Counted from the stretch's first letter, positions 50,919-61,710 are shown. The stretch: 64,000 bases of DNA from Mycobacterium sp. ITM-2016-00318 (GCF_002968285.2 NZ_CP134400.1:1984001-2048000), one strand, 5' to 3'. The notes: generated by a model from the sequence alone, not told the origin. Program-made: numbers and translations.

Positions 50919-52013
50919 ATGGCTGCAGCTGATCCGGCGGTCCGGCCCGACTTCAGGGACAGATTGCAGAAGGTCGTTGGCGCACCGACAATGCAGGCCA
51001 TTTCCCGGATGCCCGACCGCGCCAAACGGGTGCTGCTGCGGGGCCGCTCGATATCCATCGACGGCAAGACGCTGGACACCACCCTGCAGCTCGTGCTGGC
51101 CTCGTCCCGGGTTGCGGGCCGGGAGGGGCTGATACTCAGCAAGGATCCGGCGACCGCGCGCGCCCGCCTCGACGCCACGGCGTCGAGGTTCCCACGGGTG
51201 CATGCCGACGTCACCACGTCGGACGTCTCGATACCGGGACCTGGTGGAGACATTCCAGCGGTGCACATCCGCCCGACGACGAGCGGCGGCGATCACGCGC
51301 CGCTGCTGGTCTACTTCCACGGCGGCGGTTTCGTCGTCGGCGGTTATCCGACGCACGGCAACCTCTGTGAGGTCATCTCTGCCCGCGCGGACATCCATGT
51401 GCTGTTCGTCGACTACCGGCTCGCACCCGAGCACAAGGCGCCCGCAGCGGCCGAAGACGCGTACGCCGCCTATCGGTGGGCTTGCGACCACGCCGCCGAT
51501 CTTTCGGCCGACGCGGGCCGGGTCGCGGTCGGCGGAGACAGCGCGGGCGGCAACCTGGCCGCGGTGGTGACACAGCGCGCCCGCAACGAGAGTGCACCGC
51601 TTCCTTTCATGCAGCTGCTTCTCTACCCGATGTGCGACTTCACCGCCCACACACGCTCGATGGATCTCTTCGCCGACGGCTTCTTCCTGCGTCGCTGGGA
51701 CATGGACTTCTGCCATGAGCAGTACGTCGGCGGCTCCGGTGTCGATCCGTCCGATCCGCAGGTCTCGCCTCTGCTGGCCTCCGATCTCTCCGGGCTGCCG
51801 CCCGCCCTGCTCGTGACCGCGGGCTTCGATCCGCTGCTGGATCAGGACCGCCAATTCGCGGCCGCCCTGTCATCGGCCGGTGTCGCGGTCGACATGCTCG
51901 AGTTCGGTTCGATGATCCACGCCTTTCCCAACTTCTTCGGGCTGGGCGGCGGCGCGGCGGTGGCGACCGATGACATCATCGCGGCCCTGCGTGCGCATCT
52001 GCACCGGAGCTGA
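50919..52013 (+). CDS. lipN: Hormone-sensitive-lipase-family esterase LipN-like
   Basis: 364 residues from ATG 50919, chosen because GAGGAGA stands eight bases before it; the open frame reaches back to 50475. Oxyanion-hole motif HGGG at 134-137 (YFHGGGFVVGGYPTHG), nucleophile Ser208 in GGDSAGGNLAA, catalytic Asp in TAGFDPLLDQDRQFAAAL and His in MIHAFPNFFGLG. Hydrolyses short acyl esters in other mycobacteria. Matches Rv2970c in context (between the Rv2971 and Rv2969c homologues). The 189-base upstream gap shows a TATATT box near 50797 but no clear -35. Confidence 0.92.
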   Translation: MAAADPAVRPDFRDRLQKVVGAPTMQAISRMPDRAKRVLLRGRSISIDGKTLDTTLQLVLASSRVAGREGLILSKDPATARARLDATASRFPRVHADVTTSDVSIPGPGGDIPAVHIRPTTSGGDHAPLLVYFHGGGFVVGGYPTHGNLCEVISARADIHVLFVDYRLAPEHKAPAAAEDAYAAYRWACDHAADLSADAGRVAVGGDSAGGNLAAVVTQRARNESAPLPFMQLLLYPMCDFTAHTRSMDLFADGFFLRRWDMDFCHEQYVGGSGVDPSDPQVSPLLASDLSGLPPALLVTAGFDPLLDQDRQFAAALSSAGVAVDMLEFGSMIHAFPNFFGLGGGAAVATDDIIAALRAHLHRS

Positions 52014-52048
52014 CGAGCCGGCGAGACCTCGCCGGTACCCTTGACCCC

Positions 52049-52828
52049 GTGGCCACGAAATCCAAGAAGACCAGCTACGACCTCAACGCCGCCGACCGCA
52101 GGCGCAACATGCTGATTCAGATTGGTCTGACCGCGGTCGTCGTGCTCCTCGGCGTCGGGCTGGTGCTCTACATCGTCATGGGTGCCGACAAGAAGCCGGA
52201 GTCAGGCGAGGCCAAATCGATCCGAGTGACGTCGAGCAAGCTCATCACCAAAGAGGGGACCTCCGAACCGAAGGCGGTGCTGGGGCTGTACGAGGACTTC
52301 CTCTGCCCCGCATGCGGCAACTTCGAGAAGGAGTATGGCCGGACGGTGAGCAACCTGATCGACAGCGGTGCCGTGGCCGCCGACTACTACATGGTGTCCA
52401 TCCTCGATCGCGCAGGCGACGGCTACTCGTCGCGGGCGTCGAACGCGGCCTACTGCGTGGCCGACGAGTCTAAGGACGCGTTTCGCCGCTTCCACGCCGC
52501 CCTGTACGCCCAGCAGCCGGAAGAGAACGTCGGGCCGTTCCCCGACAACGAGACTCTGATCAAGACCGCCCGCCTGGCCGGCGCGGGAGGTGGCGTGCCT
52601 GACTGCATCAGCAAGGGCCGCTACGAGGAGATGGCGCAGGGCTTGGCCTCGGCGACCGGCGTCAACTCGACTCCGTCCATCCGCATCAACGGTGCGGACT
52701 ACGAGCTCAAGTCGCCCGAGGACCTTGTGAACAAGATCAAGGAGATCGTCGGGGACGTGCCCGGCCTGGTGGCCGCTTCCCCTAATCCGGATCCAAAGCA
52801 ACCGCCGGCGCCGCCGGCCGCGCCATGA
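52049..52828 (+). CDS. Membrane-anchored DsbA-like thiol oxidoreductase
   Basis: 259 residues (Rv2969c-like). One N-terminal membrane anchor at 21-44 (MLIQIGLTAVVVLLGVGLVL), then a thioredoxin/DsbA fold outside the cytoplasm with the active site Cys86-Pro-Ala-Cys89 (YEDFLCPACGNFEKEYG) and a cis-Pro loop NSTPSIRING. Two further Cys (AAYCVADES, VPDCISKGR) may form the structural disulfide described for mycobacterial DsbA. Introduces disulfides into exported proteins; it is reoxidised by VKOR, encoded by the next gene, which overlaps by 4 bases. GTG start at 52049. The Pro/Ala-rich C-terminal tail is variable. Confidence 0.93.
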   Translation: MATKSKKTSYDLNAADRRRNMLIQIGLTAVVVLLGVGLVLYIVMGADKKPESGEAKSIRVTSSKLITKEGTSEPKAVLGLYEDFLCPACGNFEKEYGRTVSNLIDSGAVAADYYMVSILDRAGDGYSSRASNAAYCVADESKDAFRRFHAALYAQQPEENVGPFPDNETLIKTARLAGAGGGVPDCISKGRYEEMAQGLASATGVNSTPSIRINGADYELKSPEDLVNKIKEIVGDVPGLVAASPNPDPKQPPAPPAAP

Positions 52829-53472
52829 CCGTCACCGCCGACAGCTCGGCCGAGTCCGCCGACCGCCCGGCCGAACCCGCCGTCGACGACGCGAGGCCGG
52901 GCGTCGAGGTGGGGCGCGCCAGCGCGCTGTGGGTGCTGATCGCCGGGGTGCTCGGACTGACCGCCGCGATCACACTGACGGTGGAGAAGATCGAAATACT
53001 GATCAATCCCGACTATGTGCCTTCTTGCAGCATCAACCCGGTGCTGTCCTGCGGTTCGGTGATGATCACCCCGCAGGCCTCGGCGTTCGGCTTCCCGAAC
53101 CCGCTCATCGGCGTCGTGTCGTTCGCCGTCGTGGTGGTCACCGGTGTGCTTGCGATCGCGAAGGTCAGGCTGCCGCGGTGGTATTGGGGTGGGCTGGCCG
53201 TTGGCACGCTGCTCGGCGTCGCGTTCATCCACTGGCTGATCTTTCAGAGCCTGTACCGCATCGGCGCGCTGTGCCCGTACTGCATGGTGGTCTGGGCGGT
53301 CACCGTCCCGCTGTTCGTCGTGGTGGCTGCCATCGCGCTGCAGCCGCGCCTGGAGTACGGGGTGGCGCGCTTCGTCCACCAATGGCGCTGGTCGTTGGTG
53401 ACGCTCTGGTTCACGGCGTTGACCCTGATGATCCTGGTGCGGTTCTGGAACTACTGGTCGACCCTGGTCTAG
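52825..53472 (+). CDS. Vitamin K epoxide reductase (VKOR) homologue
   Basis: 215 residues, about five membrane helices. The redox site CPYC lies at 150-153 (RIGALCPYCMVVWAVTVPL) and the loop Cys pair at 68 and 76 (PSCSINPVLSCGSVM). It reoxidises DsbA-like proteins and passes electrons to quinone, the bacterial DsbB substitute of mycobacteria (Rv2968c homologue). The ATG overlaps the DsbA-like gene stop, so the two redox partners are translationally coupled. Confidence 0.96.
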   Translation: MTVTADSSAESADRPAEPAVDDARPGVEVGRASALWVLIAGVLGLTAAITLTVEKIEILINPDYVPSCSINPVLSCGSVMITPQASAFGFPNPLIGVVSFAVVVVTGVLAIAKVRLPRWYWGGLAVGTLLGVAFIHWLIFQSLYRIGALCPYCMVVWAVTVPLFVVVAAIALQPRLEYGVARFVHQWRWSLVTLWFTALTLMILVRFWNYWSTLV

Positions 53473-53506
53473 TCGGTGCGCCCCTGGATGGCGTTAGGGT
53501 TCCTTG

Positions 53507-56500
53507 GTGATCTCCAAAATCCTGGTGGCCAACCGCGGCGAGATCGCGATCCGTGCGTTTCGTGCCGCTTACGAGATGGGCATCACCACCGTCGCGGTCT
53601 ACCCCTACGAGGATCGCAACTCCCAGCACCGGCTGAAGGCCGACGAGTCCTACCAGATCGGGGAGACGGGCCATCCGGTCCGCGCCTATCTCTCGGTCGA
53701 CGAGATCATCAGGGTGGCCAGGCAGGCGGGGTGCGACGCCGTCTACCCCGGGTACGGCTTTCTGTCGGAGAACCCCGACCTGGCCGCGGCGTGCGCCGAG
53801 GCGGGGATCACGTTCGTCGGGCCGGGTTCCGACGTGTTGGAGCTGACGGGCAACAAGGCGCGCGCGATCGCGGCCGCACGGGCGGCGGGACTGCCTGTGC
53901 TGACGTCATCGGAGCCGTCGGCGTCTGTCGACGAACTCGTCGCCGCGTCGTCGAGCATGGACTTCCCGTTGTTCGTCAAGGCGGTGTCCGGTGGCGGTGG
54001 CCGCGGGATGCGCAGGGTGACCGACGCCGATGCGCTGCCGGAGGCCATCGAGGCGGCCAGCCGCGAGGCGGAGTCGGCGTTCGGCGACCCGATGGTGTAT
54101 CTCGAGCAGGCCGTACTCAACCCGCGCCACATCGAGGTGCAGATCCTTGCCGATACGCACGGGAACGTGATGCACCTCTTCGAACGCGACTGCAGTCTGC
54201 AGCGACGCCACCAGAAGGTCATCGAGCTGGCGCCGGCGCCCAACCTCCCCGAGGAGCTGCGCGAGCGGATCTGTTCGGACGCAGTCTCATTCGCGCGCGA
54301 GATCAACTACTCGTATGCCGGAACGGTTGAGTTCCTTCTCGACGAGCGCGGCCATCACGTCTTCATCGAGATGAACCCTCGGATCCAGGTGGAACACACT
54401 GTCACCGAGGAGATCACCGACGTCGACCTGGTCGCCTCCCAGATGCGCATCGCCGACGGCGAAACCCTCGAGCAGCTGGGCTTGTCGCAGGACGAGCTCG
54501 TGGTGCACGGAGCGGCGATGCAATGTCGGATCACCACCGAGGATCCAGCCAACGGCTTCCGGCCCGATACCGGCCGCATCACCGGATACCGCTCACCCGG
54601 CGGTGCGGGTATCCGGCTGGACGGCGGCACCAACCTCGGCGCCGAGATCAGCGCGCACTTCGATTCGATGCTGGTCAAGCTCACCTGCCGGGGCCGGGAT
54701 TTCTCCGCGGCCATCGCGCGCGCCCGCCGCGCGCTGGCCGAGTTCCGGATCAGGGGAGTGTCGACCAATATCCCGTTCTTGATGGCCGTGGTCAACGACC
54801 CCGATTTCCGGGCGGGACGGATCACCACGTCGTTCATCGACGAGCGACCGTATCTCTTGACCGCGCGCACACCAGCCGACCGCGGCACCAAGATCCTGAA
54901 CTACCTCGCCGAAGTGACGGTGAACCAACCGCACGGCCCGCGGCCCTCGACGATCTACCCGCAGGACAAGCTGCCCCCCATCGATCTCACGGCGCCTGCT
55001 CAGTCGGGTAGCAAGCAGCGCCTCGTGGAGCTCGGCCCGGAGGGGTTCGCCCGTTGGATGCGCGACTCCGCGGCCGTCGGCGTCACCGACACCACGTTCC
55101 GCGACGCACACCAGTCGCTGCTGGCGACGCGGCTGCGCACCAACGGGCTGGTGACGGTGGCGCCCTACGTCGCGCGCATGATGCCGCAGCTCCTGTCGGT
55201 CGAATGCTGGGGTGGCGCGACTTACGATGTGGCCCTTCGTTTTCTGAAGGAAGACCCCTGGGAGCGGCTGGCCGCGTTGCGGGAAGCGATGCCCAACATC
55301 TGTCTGCAGATGCTGCTGCGCGGGCGAAACACCGTCGGCTACACGCCGTATCCGGAGCTCGTCACGAAGGCGTTCGTCGAGGAGGCTACCGCGACGGGCA
55401 TCGACATCTACCGCATCTTCGATGCGCTCAACAACGTCGAATCGATGCGCCCTGCGATCGACGCGGTTCGCGAAACGGGCACGGGCATCGCCGAAGTCGC
55501 GATGAGCTACACCGGCGACCTGTCCGATCCCGGCGAAAGTCTGTACACGCTGGACTACTACCTGAAGCTGGCCGAGCAGATCGTCGATGCGGGCGCACAC
55601 GTGTTGGCGATCAAGGACATGGCGGGATTGCTGCGCCCGCAGGCTGCTTCGGCGTTGGTGTCGGCCCTGCGTTCGCGGTTCGAGCTGCCCCTGCACGTGC
55701 ACACCCACGACACTCCCGGTGGTCAGCTGGCCACCTATCTGTCGGCGTGGCAGGCCGGGGCGAGCGCGGTCGACGGCGCCGCAGCGCCGTTGGCGGGCAC
55801 CACCAGCCAGCCCGCACTGAGCTCGATCGTGGCGGCCGCCTCGCACACCGAATACGACACAGGGCTGTCGCTGGCCGCGGTCTGTGAGCTCGAGCCGTAC
55901 TGGGAAGCTCTGCGAAAGGTGTACGCGCCCTTCGAGTCTGGATTGCCCGCGCCGACGGGCCGGGTGTATCGCCACGAGATTCCGGGCGGTCAGCTGTCCA
56001 ACCTGCGCCAGCAGGCCATCGCGCTCGGACTGGGGGATCGGTTCGAGGACGTGGAGAACGCGTACGCCGGATCAGATCGCGTTCTCGGTCGGTTGGTGAA
56101 GGTGACCCCGTCGTCGAAGGTGGTCGGCGACCTCGCGCTGTCGCTGGTCGGTGCGGGTGTGACGGCGGACGAGTTCGCCGCCGACCCGGCCCGGTTCGAC
56201 ATCCCCGACTCCGTCATCGAGTTCCTGCGCGGCGAACTGGGCGACCCGCCAGGCGGCTGGCCGGAACCGTTGCGCACCAAGGCACTTGCCGGGCGGCCGC
56301 CTGCCAAGCCGGCCAAGGAGCTCACGCCCGATAACGAGGCCGCGCTCGCGTCGGCAGGGCCCGAACGGCAGGCCGAACTCAACAGATTGCTGTTCCCCGC
56401 CCCGACAAAGGAATTCGACGCCCACCGAGACCAGTACGGCGACACCTCGAGCCTGTCGGCCAACCAGTTCTTCTACGGGTTACGCCCCGGCGACGAGCAC

Positions 56501-56890
56501 CGCGTCCGGCTCGAACGCGGCGTCGAACTGTTGATCGGGCTCGAAGCGATCTCCGAGCCTGACGAACGCGGCATGCGCACCGTGATGTGCATCCTCAACG
56601 GCCAGCTGCGCCCGGTCCTGGTGCGTGACCGCAGCATCGCCAGCGACATCCCGACCGCCGAGAAGGCCGACCGGACCAATCCCGACCACGTCGCGGCGCC
56701 GTTCGCGGGTGTCGTCACCGTGTCGGTCGCCGACGGCGACAAGGTGGACGCGGGCCAGACCGTCGCCACCATCGAGGCGATGAAGATGGAGGCCGCCATT
56801 ACCGCACCAAGGGCAGGCACCGTCAGCCGTATCGCCGTGTCGCACACCGCCCAGGTCGAGGGCGGTGACCTCCTGGTGGTGGTCAGCTGA
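53507..56890 (+). CDS. pyc: Pyruvate carboxylase
   Basis: 1127 residues in three modules: biotin carboxylase (1-450: [47 protein letters not shown]), carboxyltransferase (about 520-800: [37 protein letters not shown]) and a biotinyl C-terminal domain with Lys1093 in the EAMKM motif. Converts pyruvate and bicarbonate to oxaloacetate for anaplerosis. GTG 53507 is preferred over the TTG three bases earlier. The length equals M. tuberculosis Pca (1127) as I recall it. The stop TGA overlaps the rsmD start. Confidence 0.97.
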   Translation: MISKILVANRGEIAIRAFRAAYEMGITTVAVYPYEDRNSQHRLKADESYQIGETGHPVRAYLSVDEIIRVARQAGCDAVYPGYGFLSENPDLAAACAEAGITFVGPGSDVLELTGNKARAIAAARAAGLPVLTSSEPSASVDELVAASSSMDFPLFVKAVSGGGGRGMRRVTDADALPEAIEAASREAESAFGDPMVYLEQAVLNPRHIEVQILADTHGNVMHLFERDCSLQRRHQKVIELAPAPNLPEELRERICSDAVSFAREINYSYAGTVEFLLDERGHHVFIEMNPRIQVEHTVTEEITDVDLVASQMRIADGETLEQLGLSQDELVVHGAAMQCRITTEDPANGFRPDTGRITGYRSPGGAGIRLDGGTNLGAEISAHFDSMLVKLTCRGRDFSAAIARARRALAEFRIRGVSTNIPFLMAVVNDPDFRAGRITTSFIDERPYLLTARTPADRGTKILNYLAEVTVNQPHGPRPSTIYPQDKLPPIDLTAPAQSGSKQRLVELGPEGFARWMRDSAAVGVTDTTFRDAHQSLLATRLRTNGLVTVAPYVARMMPQLLSVECWGGATYDVALRFLKEDPWERLAALREAMPNICLQMLLRGRNTVGYTPYPELVTKAFVEEATATGIDIYRIFDALNNVESMRPAIDAVRETGTGIAEVAMSYTGDLSDPGESLYTLDYYLKLAEQIVDAGAHVLAIKDMAGLLRPQAASALVSALRSRFELPLHVHTHDTPGGQLATYLSAWQAGASAVDGAAAPLAGTTSQPALSSIVAAASHTEYDTGLSLAAVCELEPYWEALRKVYAPFESGLPAPTGRVYRHEIPGGQLSNLRQQAIALGLGDRFEDVENAYAGSDRVLGRLVKVTPSSKVVGDLALSLVGAGVTADEFAADPARFDIPDSVIEFLRGELGDPPGGWPEPLRTKALAGRPPAKPAKELTPDNEAALASAGPERQAELNRLLFPAPTKEFDAHRDQYGDTSSLSANQFFYGLRPGDEHRVRLERGVELLIGLEAISEPDERGMRTVMCILNGQLRPVLVRDRSIASDIPTAEKADRTNPDHVAAPFAGVVTVSVADGDKVDAGQTVATIEAMKMEAAITAPRAGTVSRIAVSHTAQVEGGDLLVVVS

Positions 56891-57441
56891 CCCGCATCGT
56901 TGCAGGCGCCTTCGGCGGACGGCGGATCGCAGTGCCGCCGCGCGGCACCCGCCCCACCACCGACCGGGTGCGCGAAGCGCTGTTCAACGTGCTGGCCGCC
57001 CGCTTCGCCCTGCAGGGCGCCGCCGTGCTCGACCTGTATGCGGGCTCCGGTGCGCTGGGGCTCGAAGCGCTGTCGCGCGGTGCGCAAACGGCGGTCTTCG
57101 TCGAATCCGACCAGCGGGCCGCGGCGGTGATCGGCCAGAACATCAAGGCGCTCGGCGTCGGAGGAGCCACACTGCGCCGCGGGTCGGTCGCGTCGGTGCT
57201 GACCGCGGGCACCGAAACCCCATTCGACCTCGTTTTCGCCGATCCGCCGTACGACATCGGCGACGCGGAGGTGAACGAGGTGCTCGTCGCCCTGACCGAT
57301 CGCGGGTGGACCGCGCGGGGCAGCGTCGCGGTCGTCGAGCGCGGCGCCTCAGGACCAGGCCTCGGCTGGCCGGACGGCTGGACGCCGTGGCAGACCCGCC
57401 GCTACGGCGACACCCGCCTCGAGCTGGCCGAGAGGACCTGA
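56887..57441 (+). CDS. rsmD: 16S rRNA (guanine(966)-N2)-methyltransferase RsmD, CTG start
   Basis: 184 residues if started at CTG 56887. The protein then begins (M)[20 protein letters not shown], matching the start of homologues (MTRIIGG...[20 protein letters not shown]), and the CTG overlaps the pyc TGA as CTGA. The next possible start, GTG 56932, would remove the first conserved beta strand. SAM site [20 protein letters not shown]; catalytic DPPY at 119-122. Methylates G966 of 16S rRNA. coaD follows after 24 bases. Confidence 0.88.
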   Translation: MTRIVAGAFGGRRIAVPPRGTRPTTDRVREALFNVLAARFALQGAAVLDLYAGSGALGLEALSRGAQTAVFVESDQRAAAVIGQNIKALGVGGATLRRGSVASVLTAGTETPFDLVFADPPYDIGDAEVNEVLVALTDRGWTARGSVAVVERGASGPGLGWPDGWTPWQTRRYGDTRLELAERT

Positions 57442-57465
57442 GCTGCCCTGATAGCGTCGGTCCTC

Positions 57466-57942
57466 ATGAGCGGCGCGGTATGCCCGGGATCCTTCGACCC
57501 GGTGACCCTCGGGCACGTCGACATCTTGGAGCGCGCGGCGGCTCAGTTCGACGAGGTCGTGGTGGCCGTGCTGGTCAATCCGAACAAGAAGGGCATGTTC
57601 GACGTCGACGAGCGGATCGCGATGATCGACGAGTCGACGGCGCATCTGCCCAACCTGCGCGCGGAGTCCGGCCAGGGGCTGGTCGTCGACTTCGTGAAGA
57701 CCCGCGGATTGACCGCGATCATCAAGGGCCTGCGCACCGGCACCGACTTCGAATACGAATTGCAGATGGCGCAGATGAACAAGCACATCGCAGGCGTGGA
57801 CACCTTTTTCGTCGCGACCACGCCGCGGTATTCGTTCGTCTCGTCGTCACTGGCCAAGGAAGTCGCCTTGCTGGGCGGGGACGTTTCGGAGTTGCTGCCT
57901 GAGCCGGTGAACGCCCGCCTGCGAAACAAACTAAAGGGTTAA
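57466..57942 (+). CDS. coaD: Phosphopantetheine adenylyltransferase
   Basis: 158 residues. Penultimate step of CoA synthesis: transfers AMP from ATP to 4'-phosphopantetheine. Nucleotidyltransferase motif [20 protein letters not shown] (T/HxGH) and the C-terminal [20 protein letters not shown] (ISSTxxR equivalent). rsmD-coaD is the standard bacterial pair. Ends with RLRNKLKG. Confidence 0.97.
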   Translation: MSGAVCPGSFDPVTLGHVDILERAAAQFDEVVVAVLVNPNKKGMFDVDERIAMIDESTAHLPNLRAESGQGLVVDFVKTRGLTAIIKGLRTGTDFEYELQMAQMNKHIAGVDTFFVATTPRYSFVSSSLAKEVALLGGDVSELLPEPVNARLRNKLKG

Positions 57943-58023
57943 TAACCGACGACCTCGGGTAGCCAGGGGATGGCGCGACAGCCCATCAGCGCCCAACCCC
58001 AATACATATCGGAGGTATTTCCT

Positions 58024-58590
58024 ATGGTCGAGACATTCGTGCAATCGACCGACGACGCTGTCCAGTTCCTGACTGACCAGCACAATCTGATCAAGGACTT
58101 GTTCGAAGAGGTGCTTTCCGCCTCCAGCGACGAGGCACGTGACAAGGCGTTCACCGAATTGCGGCAGCTGCTCGCGGTGCACGAGACCGCCGAAGAGATG
58201 GTGATCCACCCGCGGGCCCGCCACGAGCTGAGCGACGGCGACGCCATCGTCGACGCCAGGCTCGCCGAGGAGCACGAGGCCAAGGAGCAGTTGTCGAAGC
58301 TGGAGAAGATGGACATCGGATCCAAGGAGTTCATCACCGAATTGACTCAATTCCGCGATGCCGTCGTTGATCACGCCGAGCACGAGGAATCCGAGGAATT
58401 CGGCAAGTTGGAGCGCAAGCTCAGTTCCGACGACCTCGAACGGATGGCCAAGGCATTGCAGGCCGCGCAGGCGATCGCCCCGACGCGGCCGCATGCCGGC
58501 GTGGAGTCGGCGAAGCTGAATTTCGCGGTCGGCCCGTTCGCGTCGATGCTCGACAGGGCGCGGGATCTGATCAAGGCTGCGACCGGATAA
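58024..58590 (+). CDS. Hemerythrin HHE-domain protein
   Basis: 188 residues. A four-helix bundle with diiron ligands visible as His in LTDQHNLIKDLFEEVLS, His/Glu in LLAVHETAEEMVIHPRARHE, His/Glu in RLAEEHEAKEQLSKLEKMD, and VVDHAEHEESEEFGKLERKL. The C-terminal 50 residues are outside the bundle. The M. smegmatis gene in this position (I believe MSMEG_2415) has been reported to influence peroxide sensitivity. ATG 58024 has a GGAGG site 9 bases upstream; the frame's earlier start at 57970 lacks one. A terminator follows. Confidence 0.9.
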   Translation: MVETFVQSTDDAVQFLTDQHNLIKDLFEEVLSASSDEARDKAFTELRQLLAVHETAEEMVIHPRARHELSDGDAIVDARLAEEHEAKEQLSKLEKMDIGSKEFITELTQFRDAVVDHAEHEESEEFGKLERKLSSDDLERMAKALQAAQAIAPTRPHAGVESAKLNFAVGPFASMLDRARDLIKAATG

Positions 58591-58610
58591 CGGATTCGAC
58601 GCCCACGGCG

Positions 58611-58640
58611 AAGACCGTCCGCCGGTTGCGGGCGGTCTTT
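58611..58640 (+). terminator. Terminator after the hemerythrin gene
   Basis: AAGACCGTCCGC pairs with GCGGGCGGTCTT (12 bases, one G-U), 5-base loop, short T run (58638-58640). 20 bases after the stop codon. Confidence 0.8.
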
Positions 58641-58825
58641 GCATGTGCCGATATGCCGTCGGCGCCACCCTTGACATAATGTCGTCGGAACGTAGTCAGC
58701 CAAAAGTTGACCTGGCCTGGGACGGGACCCGCGAAACCCGACCGGCGACACACCGGCGGCGGTAGTGAGTCACAGGGATAACACCAGGCACACTGGTAAC
58801 AACAACTACGCCTGGAGGGTGTGCC

Positions 58826-59563
58826 GTGTACCGAGTATTTGAAGCGCTCGATGAGTTGGGCGGAATCGTGGAAGAAGCCCGCGGCGTCCCGATGACGGCA
58901 GGCTGCGTGGTGCCCCGCGGCGACGTGCTCGAGCTGATCGACGACATCAAGGACGCGATCCCCGGCGAGCTCGACGACGCCCAGGATGTTTTGGACGCCC
59001 GCGACCAGCTGCTCAACGAGGCCAAGGAGCACTCCGGCTCGATGGTCGCGACGGCCCACGCAGAGGCCGACTCCATGCTCAACCACGCCCGTACCGAGGC
59101 CGACCGGCTGCTGGCCGACGCGAAATCTCAGGCCGACCGCATGGTCGCCGAGGCGCGGCAGCACAGCGAGCGGATGGTCGGGGAGGCCCGCGAAGAGGCG
59201 GCCCGCGTCAGCGCAACGGCCAAGCGCGAATACGAGGCCAGCGCAGGCCGCGCCAAGGCCGAGGCCGACCGCCTGATCGAAAACGGCAATCTCTCCTATG
59301 AGAGGGCCGTCCAGGAAGGCATCAAGGAGCAGCAGCGCCTCGTGTCGCAGACCGAGATCGTGCAGTCGGCGACAGCCGAGGCCACCCGCCTCATCGACAC
59401 CGCTCACGCCGAGGCCGACCGGCTGCGCGGCGAGTGCGACATCTACGTCGACAGCAAGCTCGCGGAATTCGAGGAGTTCCTCAACGGAACCCTGCGTTCG
59501 GTGGGCCGCGGCCGCCATCAGCTGCGCACCGCTGCGGGCACGCACGACTACGCCACCCGCTGA
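58826..59563 (+). CDS. sepIVA: DivIVA-domain septation protein SepIVA
   Basis: 245 residues. Short DivIVA-like N-terminal part (MYRVFEALDELGGIVEEARG, VPRGDVLELIDDIKDAIPGE) followed by a long coiled coil at about 55-230 made of Ala/Glu/Arg heptads (AEADSMLNHARTEADRLLAD and repeats with EADRL). In M. smegmatis the gene at this position (MSMEG_2416, Rv2927c homologue) is SepIVA, an essential factor in septation and cell-envelope organisation. GTG start at 58826 with a GGAGGG site. The 185-base upstream region holds the previous terminator and an 11-base palindrome (GACATAATGTC, 58673-58683). Confidence 0.92.
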   Translation: MYRVFEALDELGGIVEEARGVPMTAGCVVPRGDVLELIDDIKDAIPGELDDAQDVLDARDQLLNEAKEHSGSMVATAHAEADSMLNHARTEADRLLADAKSQADRMVAEARQHSERMVGEAREEAARVSATAKREYEASAGRAKAEADRLIENGNLSYERAVQEGIKEQQRLVSQTEIVQSATAEATRLIDTAHAEADRLRGECDIYVDSKLAEFEEFLNGTLRSVGRGRHQLRTAAGTHDYATR

Positions 59564-59607
59564 CCACCGCGGCTACCCGCGGGAAGGCTCGCCGTACGAT
59601 CTACAGA

Positions 59608-60159
59608 ATGGCGACGAAGAATTCCCGCTCGCCGCTGGTGATCAACATCTCCCGACTCGGCCGTCGGCCCGGGTCGATGATGACCGTCAACGAGACGGTG
59701 CCAAGCCCGGCGCGCATCGGTGTCGAGCTGGCGGCGATCGACGAAGGCGCGCCCCTCGAGTTGGACCTGCGGATCGAATCGGTGTCGGAAGGCGCCCTGG
59801 TCACCGGAACGGTGTCGGCGCCGACCACGGGCGAGTGCGCCCGCTGCCTGACCCCGGTGCCGGGCCACGTCGACATCGACCTGACCGAGCTGTTCGCCTA
59901 TCCCGACAGCACCACGGAGGCGACCACCGACGCCGATGAGGTGGGACACGTCGTCAGCGACTCCATTGACCTCGAACAGCCGATCATCGACGCCGTCGGC
60001 CTCGCGCTGCCGTTCTCGCCGCTCTGCGGGCCGGATTGCCAAGGGCTGTGCCCGGATTGCGGAATCCCGATGGCGACCGCCGAGCCCGGGCACGCGCACG
60101 AGAAGATCGATCCGCGTTGGGCGAAGCTGTCTTCGATGCTGGAGACCGACGACAAGTGA
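59608..60159 (+). CDS. DUF177/YceD-family protein
   Basis: 183 residues. Contains the YceD signature with Cys-rich elements: [40 protein letters not shown], ending [12 protein letters not shown]. Linked to large-ribosomal-subunit or 23S rRNA biogenesis in bacteria and plants; often next to rpmF, but here rnc follows directly, as in M. tuberculosis (Rv2926c-Rv2925c). A TACGAT -10-like box at 59593-59598 lies only 9 bases before the ATG and no Shine-Dalgarno is visible, so the message may be leaderless or nearly so. The stop overlaps the rnc GTG. Confidence 0.9.
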   Translation: MATKNSRSPLVINISRLGRRPGSMMTVNETVPSPARIGVELAAIDEGAPLELDLRIESVSEGALVTGTVSAPTTGECARCLTPVPGHVDIDLTELFAYPDSTTEATTDADEVGHVVSDSIDLEQPIIDAVGLALPFSPLCGPDCQGLCPDCGIPMATAEPGHAHEKIDPRWAKLSSMLETDDK

Positions 60160-60860
60160 CGGGCGATCGCGCTGCACTGCTGGCCGCGCTCGGGGTCGAG
60201 CTTCCCGATGAGCTGCTCACCATGGCGCTGACGCACCGCAGCTACTCCTACGAGAACGGTGGACTGCCCACCAACGAGCGACTCGAGTTCCTCGGCGATG
60301 CCGTCCTCGGGCTGACGATCACCGAAGAGCTCTATCACCGCCATCCCGACCGCTCCGAGGGCGACCTCGCCAAGCTGCGTGCGAGCATCGTCAACACCCA
60401 GGCGCTGGCGGACGTGGGTCGCACGTTGTCCGACGGGGGCCTCGGTGCGCACCTGCTTCTGGGCAAGGGGGAGGAGAACTCCGGTGGCGCGGACAAGTCG
60501 AGCATCCTGGCCGACGGCGTCGAATCCCTGCTCGGCGCAATATATGTCGAACACGGCCTGGCGGTTGTGCGCGAGGTGATCCTGCGGTTGTTTCACTCGC
60601 TGATCGAGACGGCGCCGACGCTCGGTGCGGGGCTGGACTGGAAGAGCAGCCTGCAGGAGTTGACCGCCGCACGCAGCATGGGCGCGCCGTCGTACATGGT
60701 CACCGCCACCGGCCCCGACCACGACAAGGAGTTCACCGCGACGGTCGTCGTGATGAACACCGAATACGGCAGGGGCGTCGGCCGCACCAAGAAGGAAGCC
60801 GAGTTGAAGGCCGCCGCCGCAGCGTGGACGGCGCTGTCCGCCTCGAACGTCGATGCCTGA
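60156..60860 (+). CDS. rnc: Ribonuclease III
   Basis: 234 residues. Cleaves double-stranded RNA, including rRNA precursors. RNase III signature [20 protein letters not shown], second acidic site [20 protein letters not shown], and a C-terminal dsRBD ([37 protein letters not shown]). GTG 60156 overlaps the previous stop (GTGA), and rnc overlaps mutM by 8 bases, so DUF177-rnc-mutM is a tight operon. Confidence 0.97.
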   Translation: MTGDRAALLAALGVELPDELLTMALTHRSYSYENGGLPTNERLEFLGDAVLGLTITEELYHRHPDRSEGDLAKLRASIVNTQALADVGRTLSDGGLGAHLLLGKGEENSGGADKSSILADGVESLLGAIYVEHGLAVVREVILRLFHSLIETAPTLGAGLDWKSSLQELTAARSMGAPSYMVTATGPDHDKEFTATVVVMNTEYGRGVGRTKKEAELKAAAAAWTALSASNVDA

Positions 60861-61710
60861 ACTGCCCGAGGTCGAGGTCGTTCGGCGGGGGCTCGAAGCG
60901 CACGTGACGGGTAAGACCATCACCGGCGTGCGGGTGCACCATCTGCGGGCCGTTCGACGGCACGAGGCAGGCCCCGCCGACCTGGCCGCTCGACTGCTGA
61001 ACACCACCATCACCGGCACCGGCAGGCGCGGCAAGTACCTGTGGCTCACGCTCGACGACGGCTCAGCGCTGGTGGTCCATCTCGGTATGAGTGGGCAGAT
61101 GCTGCTCGGCCCCGTGCCCAACGAGGGGCACCTGAGGATCGCGACGCTGCTCGACGACGGCACCGCGCTCAGCTTCGTCGACCAGCGCACGTTCGGCGGC
61201 TGGCTGCTGGCCGACCTTGTCACCGTCGACGGCGCCGACGTACCGGTACCCGTCGCCCACATCGCCCGCGATCCGCTGGACCCGGACTTCAACCGCGACG
61301 GCGTCGTCACGGTGTTGCGCCGCAAGCACTCCGAGATCAAACGCCAGCTGCTCGACCAGACCGTGGTGTCGGGTATCGGCAACATCTACGCCGACGAGGC
61401 GCTGTGGCGGGCCAAGGTCAACGGCGCCCGGCTGGCGTCGTCACTGCCTCGCAAGAAACTCGCCGAACTGCTCGACACCGCGGCCGAGGTGATGACCGAG
61501 GCGCTCGGTAAGGGCGGCACGTCGTTCGACTCGTTGTACGTGAACGTCAACGGCGAGTCCGGTTACTTCGACCGCTCGCTGGACGCCTACGGCCGTGAGG
61601 GCGAGCCGTGCAGACGCTGCGGTGCGGTGATGCGGCGCGAGAGCTTCATGAACCGCTCGTCGTTCTACTGCCCGCGGTGCCAACCCCGCCCGCGGGTTCG
61701 CCGGGCATAA
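60853..61710 (+). CDS. mutM: Formamidopyrimidine-DNA glycosylase
   Basis: 285 residues. Bifunctional glycosylase/AP lyase that removes 8-oxoguanine. Pro2 nucleophile in [17 protein letters not shown], catalytic Lys in [21 protein letters not shown]2TH region [20 protein letters not shown], and a complete zinc finger CRRCG ... YCPRCQ. Overlaps the end of rnc by 8 bases. Homologue of fpg (Rv2924c). Confidence 0.97.
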   Translation: MPELPEVEVVRRGLEAHVTGKTITGVRVHHLRAVRRHEAGPADLAARLLNTTITGTGRRGKYLWLTLDDGSALVVHLGMSGQMLLGPVPNEGHLRIATLLDDGTALSFVDQRTFGGWLLADLVTVDGADVPVPVAHIARDPLDPDFNRDGVVTVLRRKHSEIKRQLLDQTVVSGIGNIYADEALWRAKVNGARLASSLPRKKLAELLDTAAEVMTEALGKGGTSFDSLYVNVNGESGYFDRSLDAYGREGEPCRRCGAVMRRESFMNRSSFYCPRCQPRPRVRRA

